Assembly: GCF_040581485.1 (NCBI RefSeq)
Contig: NC_090134.1
Span: forward strand, 14,685,501-14,749,500
DNA from: Linepithema humile
Taxonomy: Eukaryota > Arthropoda > Insecta > Hymenoptera > Formicidae
Direction of reading: 5' to 3'
Length of the DNA stretch: 64,000 bases
This document shows positions 49,944 through 60,200 of this stretch, piece after piece. Both the position numbers and the translations under genes were made by a program. How positions within the stretch are numbered: the stretch's first letter is position 1; each line of letters opens with the position of its first letter. The notes under the pieces are model-generated. The model searched no databases. It saw only the letters and a program-made list of their open reading frames with translations, and was not told the DNA's origin.

Positions 49944-51960
49944 AAGAGAGATCTACCAAAAAATTCGTTCTACGAATTACACCTATTAACTTATCTAATA
50001 TAAAAAAAGAAAAAAAAATATTTCTCCGCCGTGTCAGTTGCTTGTTTAGGAACAGAAGTATATCTTCGGATCAAAACAATTTGGTATTAAGTGATACTTG
50101 TTGCGATGTAGGATGCGCGTAATCCAAAAACGATTATGCTAAAAGACGACGAGGGACGCTTATCAAGTTGCAATAGTGGGCATTTGTTGAATCCACTCTC
50201 TCCTGTTGCAGATTATTCATTTTAGACCAATTGTGACGATTCTAATTGGTGTAAAATGAGTAACAGTGTGGTCATTATTTTCCTTCTACGAAATATTTCG
50301 TATTTAATCATTATCTAATATGTGCATCGCAAAACAAAAGATGTAGAGTTTACGGCAAATAAATAAAGCTTAGATCGATTGATAAACTTTCTCGAACAGG
50401 CAATTGGTGCGATTAGTTTTGATCTTAGCTTTATATCGAAACGAACCTGATGAATGCGTTCACATTGATTTGTTCTGATTCATCTCGGTCACGGTGGATA
50501 TGAACAGGAAAAATTGAAACGATTGAGTGGTAGAACGCGACGATGAACATTTATAAGTTTGACTTTAAGAATAGATAATAGATTGTATTTGAGAATTTGT
50601 GTGTATGTTGTGTGTGTAGTCATACCGACGTGTAGAAAATATTATACCCTCCTTCTCTCACACTCCTGCACAAAAGTGACAAACTATTTACTATGTATGC
50701 TTTTGACACGTGCATCGTTCACGTGAAGAGTACAGACGAGATATTTAGAAGTCAACGAATTGGATGCTTTAACGATATCTAACGCGAAACAAGTGTTAAC
50801 ATTTTTTAATAGATCACTGAATTAATTTGAGTTTCATTTGCAGAATACAAAGACGTGATATTAACTTTTCAAACATTTTACCGCCGTTTAAGTGGTTTTT
50901 TTTCCAATCCTGTCTAGATTTTCTGTTCTGTATTTTCAGATCATCATTGAATAAAAAGAATATGTACAATGCAATCATTAGTTTATTAATATGTCTGATT
51001 GAATTTAATATAGGAAAGTCCTGGATGCTACTTTCCTATCCAATTATATGTATTTTATTCAATTTGAAGATTTTATAGAAAATTCAAATTAATTGTAGTT
51101 TGCGAATATTTTTCAAGAAAGAAAGTCAAGTATTTTTATGAAATTTTTAAATAGATTTTTTTTTGTACATTTTATATTTTATTAATAATTTTTTATTGTT
51201 AAATAATTTATATCAGTATGGCCATTTTTGAAAATCTAGAACACACGTATATATAATTAGATTTTTTACTTAAAATCGATTAAAAAATTATTTTAAAAGC
51301 GTCAAGCCGTGTTTAAAAAATTTTTTTTTATATTATTTCCTTCTTGTAGTCAATATTGCATCAGATTACAAAGCTATTCTCGAAATGATGTCGCATCACG
51401 CTGTATATATGTATATTGAATTTATTTTTATGTTATTACAATTCACAGAATATCATTTTCCGAATAAAACTGCAATTTCTCAATAACCAAGAAAGAGCGT
51501 GTAAGTAGCACATACATTCAACAAAACAGCTGAAATATATTATTATTATGAAAGAAATAATTTGATATTAGGATGAATCGTAGCTTTCGACACATATGCT
51601 CATTTTCTCCCGAATAACCTCAATCTCGTTGATAATGAATTTTCTAATCATTTAGAGGATTGCATCAATTCGTGATAAAGGACAATAAAGAATCATTATC
51701 AGAATTGCGTCTTGAACGAATGATCTATGCCATTCCCCTGAAAAGGATGCACAAAATATACTTTTAATTAAGAAAAATTAAATTTTTATAATTTCAGTGG
51801 ATTTCATTTTTGATGCGAAAAATTATGTTATCATTGTCGATTCGTTATATGTGTTATGTAGAGGAACAAAGGAATCATTTTCGTATATTTATATATCGAA
51901 AAATCCAACGGTTAGTCCTCGATAAATAAATAGACTTGTACATATAAGAATGCTCTAGAA
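49944..51960. other. Zfr 3'UTR and intergenic DNA
   Basis: AATAAA signals at 50358-50363 and 50362-50367 would end a Zfr 3'UTR of about 430 bases. Beyond them the DNA is AT-rich and I see no gene. Confidence 0.5.
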
Positions 51961-52048
51961 TATAAAAGAATGAGGACTCTTTGTTGCAAGTCACGACATA
52001 TGTGACGTACATATGTACTGTATGTACATGTCATGCTTTGTGACGTCA
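51961..52048 (+). promoter_or_regulatory. Distal polyubiquitin promoter: TATA-like box and CRE
   Basis: A second TATAAAAG lies at 51961-51968. A run of CATATG/GTACAT words at about 51997-52034 is strongly self-complementary. A full cAMP-response-type palindrome TGACGTCA is at 52041-52048, and a TGACGT half-site at 52003. Function is inferred from motif identity and from the position upstream of polyubiquitin. Confidence 0.55.
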
Positions 52049-52055
52049 AAATATC

Positions 52056-52088
52056 GACCAATCAGCAACATCGTGTTGCTGATTGGTC
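52056..52088 (+). promoter_or_regulatory. Paired inverted CCAAT boxes in a perfect hairpin
   Basis: GACCAATCAGCAAC (52056-52069) is followed after five bases by its exact complement GTTGCTGATTGGTC (52075-52088). Both arms carry a CCAAT core, in opposite orientation. A third CCAATCAG occurs at 52098-52105. Confidence 0.8.
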
Positions 52089-52134
52089 ATGTTTTGTCCA
52101 ATCAGAACGAATGTGCGTCACAAATCACAAAGAG

Positions 52135-52140
52135 TATAAA
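52135..52140 (+). promoter_or_regulatory. TATA box of polyubiquitin
   Basis: TATAAA in the context GAGTATAAAAGAG, about 33 bases after the last CCAAT box. Transcription would start near 52165, leaving a leader exon of about 120 bases that ends at the donor at 52284. Confidence 0.75.
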
Positions 52141-52283
52141 AGAGAAGAGCGTCGCGCTTGCAGCGTAATAATATGCGTGTAGAGCACTGTGTAACATCGC
52201 GTCTGACAGTTTTTCAAATTGTCTACGACAATTTCAGTGAGATTTATAAATATCTACAGCAACTAAAAGCTTCCAGATAAAAG

Positions 52284-53010
52284 GTATTGTATCTTGCATA
52301 TGAATTCTTGATTCTCGAATTTTTAGTCTTGAAATATTTGTGAAGCCGAAGATATATATTTTATTAACCGTTTAATTCTCGTTCGACAAAAATTATTAAT
52401 ATACTATAGTTAGTAAAATTTTTAGCAAAGAATACTGCATTTAATTGACTTTTCAATATTCGGTTATGGATTTGCGTGAATTAGTTTAAATGAGTATATA
52501 ACATTGATCGTTGTCTGTTGCTAGGCGGAACTTTCATCGTTAAATTTTAGAATATTTCAAGGCATAATCAAAAAGTTAGTTCGTTTTGTATCGGCAGAAG
52601 ACGTATGGAAATTGAGCATACTTTTAATCACTAATATTCTTTTATTACTATTAATTATGAAGTTTTCTCCAAACTGAATAAAGAACGGCGTGACTCATCA
52701 TACACTTACTGCGCAGTAATAGGAATCCAGGCAAGATGGCGGCTAACAATTTTATTTGCGTCATGCAGTTAGTTGGCAGCTTTCCTTTCAAAACTAATGA
52801 TACAACTTCTTATATTGTTTCTTTTTTGTAAAAATAAATATTTAGAATATTTCCCTTTTTCTGCGTGAGATTTATCGACATCTGAAATTTATTGCATTGT
52901 TTAATAGTTTTAAGTATGAATAATTATGAGGAATTATTTCATTATTTATCTACATATTTTTTAACATAGCTTTAAAAGATACTTTATAATATAATTTAAA
53001 AATTTTACAG
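52284..53010 (+). other. 5'UTR intron of polyubiquitin
   Basis: The donor AAG/GTATTG at 52284 and the acceptor TTTTACAG at 53010 bracket a 727-base intron that ends six bases before the ubiquitin ATG. An intron just before the start codon is usual for animal polyubiquitin genes. The interior is AT-rich with no other feature noted. Confidence 0.75.
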
Positions 53011-53016
53011 AACACA

Positions 53017-56000
53017 ATGCAGATCTTTGTGAAGACATTGACTGGGAAAACTATAACTCTTGAAGTTGAAGCTTCTGATACTATTGAGAATGTAAAAGCC
53101 AAGATTCAAGATAAAGAGGGTATTCCACCCGATCAGCAGCGTTTGATTTTTGCCGGAAAACAGCTTGAAGATGGACGCACTTTGTCCGATTATAACATCC
53201 AGAAGGAATCTACTTTGCATTTGGTTCTCAGACTGCGTGGTGGAATGCAGATTTTCGTTAAAACCTTGACGGGAAAGACCATAACATTGGAAGTTGAAGC
53301 ATCAGACACAATCGAGAATGTCAAGGCAAAAATTCAAGACAAAGAAGGCATCCCTCCGGATCAGCAGAGATTGATTTTTGCTGGAAAACAGCTTGAAGAT
53401 GGTCGCACTTTGTCTGATTACAACATCCAGAAGGAATCTACTTTGCATTTGGTTCTCAGACTGCGTGGTGGAATGCAGATTTTCATTAAAACCTTGACGG
53501 GAAAGACCATAACATTGGAAGTTGAAGCATCAGACACAATCGAGAATGTCAAGGCAAAAATTCAAGACAAAGAAGGCATCCCTCCGGATCAGCAGAGATT
53601 GATTTTTGCTGGAAAACAGCTTGAAGATGGTCGCACTTTGTCTGATTACAACATCCAGAAGGAATCTACTTTGCATTTGGTTCTCAGACTGCGTGGTGGA
53701 ATGCAGATTTTTGTCAAAACCTTGACAGGAAAGACCATAACATTGGAAGTTGAAGCATCAGACACAATCGAGAATGTCAAGGCAAAAATTCAAGATAAAG
53801 AGGGTATTCCACCCGATCAGCAGCGTTTGATTTTTGCTGGAAAACAACTTGAAGATGGTCGCACTTTGTCCGATTACAACATCCAGAAGGAATCTACTTT
53901 GCATTTGGTTCTCAGACTGCGTGGTGGAATGCAGATTTTCGTCAAAACCTTGACGGGAAAGACCATAACGTTGGAAGTTGAAGCATCAGACACAATCGAG
54001 AATGTCAAGGCAAAAATTCAAGACAAAGAAGGCATCCCTCCGGATCAGCAGAGATTGATTTTTGCCGGAAAACAGCTTGAAGATGGTCGCACTTTGTCTG
54101 ATTACAACATCCAGAAGGAATCTACTTTGCATTTGGTTCTCAGACTGCGTGGTGGAATGCAGATTTTCGTCAAAACCTTGACAGGAAAGACTATAACATT
54201 GGAAGTTGAAGCATCAGACACAATCGAGAATGTTAAGGCAAAAATTCAAGACAAAGAAGGCATCCCTCCGGATCAGCAGAGATTGATTTTTGCTGGAAAA
54301 CAGCTTGAAGACGGCCGCACACTTTCTGATTACAATATTCAGAAAGAATCTACTCTGCATTTAGTTTTACGACTTCGCGGAGGTATGCAGATTTTTGTGA
54401 AAACTCTTACAGGGAAAACCATCACTTTAGAAGTCGAGGCATCAGATACAATCGAGAATGTGAAGGCAAAAATTCAAGACAAAGAAGGCATCCCTCCGGA
54501 TCAGCAAAGATTGATCTTCGCTGGAAAACAACTTGAAGATGGTCGCACTTTGTCCGATTACAATATCCAGAAGGAATCTACTTTGCATTTGGTTCTCAGA
54601 CTGCGCGGTGGTATGCAGATTTTCGTCAAAACTCTAACAGGAAAGACCATTACGTTAGAAGTCGAAGCATCAGATACAATTGAGAACGTTAAGGCAAAAA
54701 TTCAAGACAAAGAAGGCATCCCTCCGGATCAGCAGCGTTTGATCTTTGCCGGAAAACAGCTTGAAGACGGCCGCACACTTTCTGATTACAATATTCAGAA
54801 AGAATCCACTCTGCATTTAGTTTTACGACTTCGCGGAGGTATGCAGATTTTTGTGAAAACTCTTACAGGGAAAACCATCACTTTAGAAGTCGAGGCATCA
54901 GATACAATCGAGAACGTCAAGGCAAAAATTCAAGACAAAGAAGGCATCCCTCCGGATCAGCAGAGATTGATTTTCGCTGGAAAACAACTTGAAGATGGTC
55001 GCACTTTGTCCGATTACAACATCCAGAAGGAATCTACTTTGCATTTGGTTCTCAGACTGCGCGGTGGTATGCAGATTTTCGTCAAAACTCTAACAGGAAA
55101 GACCATTACGTTAGAAGTCGAAGCATCAGATACAATTGAGAACGTTAAGGCAAAAATTCAAGACAAAGAGGGCATCCCTCCGGATCAGCAGCGTTTGATC
55201 TTTGCCGGAAAACAGCTTGAAGACGGCCGCACACTTTCCGATTACAATATTCAGAAAGAATCTACTCTGCATTTAGTTTTACGGCTTCGCGGAGGTATGC
55301 AAATTTTTGTGAAAACTCTTACCGGAAAAACCATCACTTTGGAAGTTGAGGCATCAGACACAATCGAGAACGTCAAAGCTAAAATTCAGGACAAGGAAGG
55401 AATCCCTCCGGATCAACAGCGTTTGATCTTTGCCGGAAAACAACTCGAAGATGGTCGAACGCTCTCAGATTACAATATTCAAAAAGAATCCACTCTTCAT
55501 TTAGTTTTGAGGCTTCGCGGTGGTGGTATGCAGATTTTCGTTAAAACTCTTACCGGTAAAACCATCACGCTGGAAGTCGAGTCTTCTGATACTATTGAGA
55601 ATGTAAAAGCCAAGATTCAAGATAAAGAGGGTATCCCACCTGATCAGCAGCGTTTGATTTTTGCTGGAAAGCAACTGGAAGACGGACGCACTTTGTCTGA
55701 TTATAATATCCAAAAGGAATCCACTTTGCATCTGGTTTTAAGGCTTCGCGGTGGAATGCAAATTTTCGTCAAAACCTTGACTGGGAAAACGATCACGTTG
55801 GAAGTCGAGGCATCAGATACAATCGAGAATGTCAAAGCTAAAATTCAAGATAAAGAAGGAATCCCTCCGGATCAGCAGCGTTTGATCTTTGCCGGAAAAC
55901 AACTCGAGGATGGTCGAACGCTCTCCGATTACAACATTCAAAAAGAATCCACTCTGCATTTGGTTCTGAGACTTCGCGGTGGTATGCAGATTTTCGTCAA

Positions 56001-56448
56001 AACTCTAACAGGAAAGACCATTACGTTAGAAGTTGAGGCATCAGACACTATCGAGAATGTCAAAGCTAAAATTCAAGACAAAGAAGGAATCCCTCCGGAT
56101 CAGCAGCGTTTGATCTTTGCTGGAAAACAACTTGAAGATGGTCGAACGCTCTCCGATTACAACATTCAAAAAGAATCCACTCTGCATTTGGTTTTGAGGC
56201 TTCGCGGTGGTATGCAGATTTTCGTCAAAACTTTAACAGGAAAGACGATTACATTGGAAGTCGAGGCTTCTGATACCATTGAGAACGTGAAGGCAAAGAT
56301 TCAAGATAAAGAGGGCATTCCTCCTGATCAACAAAGACTGATTTTTGCAGGCAAGCAACTCGAGGATGGACGCACTTTATCAGACTACAATATTCAAAAG
56401 GAATCTACACTTCATCTTGTGCTTCGTCTTCGGGGCGGAAATATTTAA
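53017..56448 (+). CDS. Ubi: Polyubiquitin, 15 units
   Basis: A single exon of 1143 residues: 15 head-to-tail ubiquitins (15 x 76 = 1140) plus one extra Gly and a C-terminal Asn-Ile. Deubiquitinases cut after each GG to release monomers, and the NI tail blocks use of the precursor. Lys 6, 11, 27, 29, 33, 48 and 63 are all intact. Residue 19 is Ala in 14 units and Ser in unit 12; most insects and vertebrates have Pro. Unit 3 has Ile for Val5. Unit 11 ends GGG: an extra GGT codon at 55525-55527 precedes unit 12. Units 2-6 are nearly identical in DNA. Units 7-8 and 9-10 repeat as a two-unit block. Minus-strand open frames over the array are antisense shadows. AATAAA signals follow at 56569 and 56583. 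The promoter type fits constitutive and stress-responsive expression. Confidence 0.99.
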   Translation: MQIFVKTLTGKTITLEVEASDTIENVKAKIQDKEGIPPDQQRLIFAGKQLEDGRTLSDYNIQKESTLHLVLRLRGGMQIFVKTLTGKTITLEVEASDTIENVKAKIQDKEGIPPDQQRLIFAGKQLEDGRTLSDYNIQKESTLHLVLRLRGGMQIFIKTLTGKTITLEVEASDTIENVKAKIQDKEGIPPDQQRLIFAGKQLEDGRTLSDYNIQKESTLHLVLRLRGGMQIFVKTLTGKTITLEVEASDTIENVKAKIQDKEGIPPDQQRLIFAGKQLEDGRTLSDYNIQKESTLHLVLRLRGGMQIFVKTLTGKTITLEVEASDTIENVKAKIQDKEGIPPDQQRLIFAGKQLEDGRTLSDYNIQKESTLHLVLRLRGGMQIFVKTLTGKTITLEVEASDTIENVKAKIQDKEGIPPDQQRLIFAGKQLEDGRTLSDYNIQKESTLHLVLRLRGGMQIFVKTLTGKTITLEVEASDTIENVKAKIQDKEGIPPDQQRLIFAGKQLEDGRTLSDYNIQKESTLHLVLRLRGGMQIFVKTLTGKTITLEVEASDTIENVKAKIQDKEGIPPDQQRLIFAGKQLEDGRTLSDYNIQKESTLHLVLRLRGGMQIFVKTLTGKTITLEVEASDTIENVKAKIQDKEGIPPDQQRLIFAGKQLEDGRTLSDYNIQKESTLHLVLRLRGGMQIFVKTLTGKTITLEVEASDTIENVKAKIQDKEGIPPDQQRLIFAGKQLEDGRTLSDYNIQKESTLHLVLRLRGGMQIFVKTLTGKTITLEVEASDTIENVKAKIQDKEGIPPDQQRLIFAGKQLEDGRTLSDYNIQKESTLHLVLRLRGGGMQIFVKTLTGKTITLEVESSDTIENVKAKIQDKEGIPPDQQRLIFAGKQLEDGRTLSDYNIQKESTLHLVLRLRGGMQIFVKTLTGKTITLEVEASDTIENVKAKIQDKEGIPPDQQRLIFAGKQLEDGRTLSDYNIQKESTLHLVLRLRGGMQIFVKTLTGKTITLEVEASDTIENVKAKIQDKEGIPPDQQRLIFAGKQLEDGRTLSDYNIQKESTLHLVLRLRGGMQIFVKTLTGKTITLEVEASDTIENVKAKIQDKEGIPPDQQRLIFAGKQLEDGRTLSDYNIQKESTLHLVLRLRGGNI

Positions 56449-57290
56449 TTCTATAACTGTGATTTTTCAGTTAAGCTTTAATTCTATTGTGTTACGACAA
56501 ATTATGATAAATTTCTAATTATATTTATTAATTTGAAAATGATAAAATTTTTAGTGAGAATTCTGTCAAATAAATTGCAATTAATAAATCCTATGTGTTT
56601 TAACTGTGTTCTAATTGTGAATTGACTTATAATTTTATTGATTCCCTTAAAGAAAGAAAAAGAATATTTAAATCGTATGTATTTTTTATAATCATATTCG
56701 TAAAAATTTATTCACATTTTTATAATGATTTTTTTAATAATGCTGTAGTTTTTAAAAACAAACTAATTTTTGAAAACTTGTATAAATATTGGTTGTATTT
56801 TTTTTTAAGTTTTTAATGAAAGATATAAATAAGAAAACGAAAATTAAGTTGTATAATACACTTACTTTTTCCTACTTTTGTAACATCCAATTACGTGATA
56901 AATGATGTAATTATTTGCTACGAAGTAAAAAACTTAATATTTAATAATATTTTAATTTACATATTAATTTTTAATCATTTTTTTTGCATTTGAATTAAAA
57001 TATATTTGAATATTCGCAAAAAATAAAATGCTTGACTCGATAAAGTAGTTCGTCTTCAAATTCTCAAGCAGGTGTCGCTAAAACGCTTTATTTTTTCGCT
57101 AATTTATAGAAGAGTATCATAACCTCACATAACCTTGCTTACTTCTTATATATAATTGACATTTTTACAAGTAAAAGCATTTATACGAACGATATATGTA
57201 TTTTGTGCCATACTAAGAAATGAAGAAATATTTAATTTATTTTATAAACTTTTAAAAGTGATTGTAGAAGTAAGAAATAGATTGTGCAAG
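56449..57290. other. Polyubiquitin 3'UTR and TARBP1 upstream region
   Basis: AATAAA signals at 56569-56574 and 56583-56588 end the ubiquitin transcript. The remainder is very AT-rich and must hold the TARBP1 promoter. The TARBP1 frame is open for 45 codons before its first ATG but has no start codon there. Confidence 0.6.
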
Positions 57291-60200
57291 ATGGATCTAC
57301 ATAATCGTTATTTGCATTCCCCGTCACTAAACATTTCGGTTTTACAACCTGACGATAAATGCAAGAATGGTATATTCGTTGAACTTCATCATTTAATACA
57401 ACTTCACAATCGTGAGATGATTGAAGAAAAATTGGATATAAATAAACTCGAAATTTGTCGAATGCTGTTGTGTTACGAATATCAACTCATATTTAAGGAC
57501 ATTGAAAATCAGGATGATGAGAAAGATATGATAAATAAAAAATATGTAATACCTGCTGATGCTGAGCAAACTCGTTTTTCTAGTATTGGTGCAATTTTTC
57601 CACCAGAACATTTACGAAGTACCTTGGAAATTTTAGTCTTACACGATATAATCATTCTACAAATGGTACTTTACTATGATATCAAGTCAATTAAAAAACA
57701 TCTACAAAGTTTTCTTAACTCAAGCAATACCTATATCGCAAAAAGCAACACCAGAGTTATGTACATGAAGATATTGGAGTACGTTTTAGAATCCTTACAT
57801 TTGCATCAATTTCTTCATAATTTTTCAAGTGACAGCGAAGAAGATTTAAAAGAACTTGGTTCTATATATTTGGAGATTGTAAAGTCATGGATGAAGGTAA
57901 AGGAAGATCATGAATGGAAAGTATTTGCTTCAATGCTTCTTGTATTAACAAAAACTTTCACCCCTGAAAGTATTCTGTTTCCATTGTGGGATTATATCAT
58001 GAATGAAATAAATGATTTAAAAGAACGTCTTACCGTCCTAAGTCTTGTGGTGGACGCATGTTTTGCATCATCGGATTCAATGGATTCAACTTATATACAT
58101 CGTGATATTTACACAAGCAACACATTCTGGTCATTAATATTAACAGGATTACAATCACCTGTTCAACAATGCCGCAAACAAGCTTTATATATAATGAAAA
58201 GGGCAGTCAATTCTGTAAGTAAGGTTTGTGTACAGAACTTTGCTCATTTGAAATTAACAAAGGCTCAAATTACTCCATTTATTTGCAGCGAATCTCATGC
58301 TACAGCTTTGCATCCAATCGATAATATCAAGCAAAAATTCTTTTTGATCTATGAAGCATTGGAAGAGTCACAATATCATTTGGTAACGCCAGCTTTAACG
58401 TATGTCGCTAGCTTAGTGCAAGCGTACAAAGAGCGTAAATCTTGCAAAGAGTGTTTTGACATCGTATGGTTGCAGTGCATTCTTGAGAAAGTTCTACAGC
58501 ACAAGAATAATAATATTGTAAAGTGGGGTGTACTGTACACTTGTAAGCTGAATGAGAGCAGTGTATTTAACGATCAGTTTCTCGACTTATTCGTGAATGT
58601 CCTTAATAATGCTTTTCTTTATGAATTTCACCCAGACGAGGAATGCCCAGAAATTGTGAAAGAACTCTCGACATTCTTCACGTGTACGGAGGAAAGAAAT
58701 TTGCTGAACAGATTCCTGAAAAAAGTTAGTGAAGTAACGTGGAGCCCTATAGCAATATTTTACATAATACATACGCTGCAAACACTGCAACTTGAGACGA
58801 TAAAGTACAATAACTGGCGAGCCGCCGAATTGAAAGCCATTAAGACTTTAGTGGAAACAAATTTGAATATGCATTCTCACATTTTACGCATTGCATCTCA
58901 AACTGAACTTTTAAAAGCAATCTCCAATTACGTACTGCAGATAGATGATTTAATATTGTTTGCTAATACTTTAGCCAGCTTTCCTGCCGGGGAAGGCCTT
59001 GTAAGAGGAACGGTCCCTTGGATCGCTATTACAACACGTTTGCAAAAAGCATTGCTACCCAAAGATGCGAAGACCTTTGTGGAAAATACTTGCGAAACAT
59101 ATTTGAGGACATGTAATATTGAGAATGTCGGTTCTAAGTTCAATCCTAGGACATTTGCACTGATGGTGTATTTATTACACGACGCGAATCTCATACTTTC
59201 CGACAGAACATGCCCCACCAAGAAATCATTAAATAACTGGCTGTCCATTTTAAATGGTGTCAATTTAAGACCCTACGTTGATCTGCGTTCAACTATGGAT
59301 GCAATAGAATTTATATCGCATTTATTAAATTTTTCCGTGACCGGATCGTCTGGTATCACGATGAAAGACTTGATACTGTTATACTTACACACCACTTTTA
59401 ACATTTTAATTCAGAATATGAGAAAAATATCCAAAAAGATGACTTATGAAGATTACACGAGATACGTAAGCATTGTATCTTTGCATATTGTTAATGCAGG
59501 TTTGCTCATGCCAGAAAGAGATGTAAACAATTACGCTGAAAAATTGCAACGTGAAAGTATACTTCTATTGAAGGATACGATAGAACAAACAAACAGCTCG
59601 AATGATTTGCAATGCTTGTACGCATTACATATTTTGCATTTATCCCAGAATATAATGGTTTCGCTGTTTGCAAGAACCTTTTATGAGGAATATTTGTTAA
59701 ATACTGATAATTATCCGACTTTTTTAATGAATAGCGGTGTGACAAATTTGAAAGGAAAAATTGCATCAGCATATTATCAACTTCTCGCGAAACTTCTGCA
59801 TCAATATCTCACGATAAATCCCAAGTATTCGCTGATTCCGTTTACTGATACTATTTCCAAATTGCTATCCAAGCTACTGAGCTTTTTGGAATTCGGTGGA
59901 CCAGAAATTGCATCTGAAATAGCATTAATATTGACTGTAATAATTGACAACGCAGTTGTAAATAATGCAAGTGATAAAGTAACTTTAAAAGATATTTTTC
60001 AATTGTGCTGGAAGCATGCCTTTGCTGGCAAAAGGAACAATACATTCTGGACAACAATACAGAATCTTACAGGAGTTATTGTTAATGATATGTTTTTGCT
60101 CTTTCCTAAAGCCACGAAATTTGCAATGCAAGTAAGTTATGTGAAATTTATATTAATATATGTTAGAATTTTTTATCACAGCTTTTAATATCGATTGTTT

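Noticed and set aside
53005..53220. Minus-strand ORFs over the polyubiquitin array (also 55501-55731)
   Set aside because: Antisense shadows of the ubiquitin repeats.
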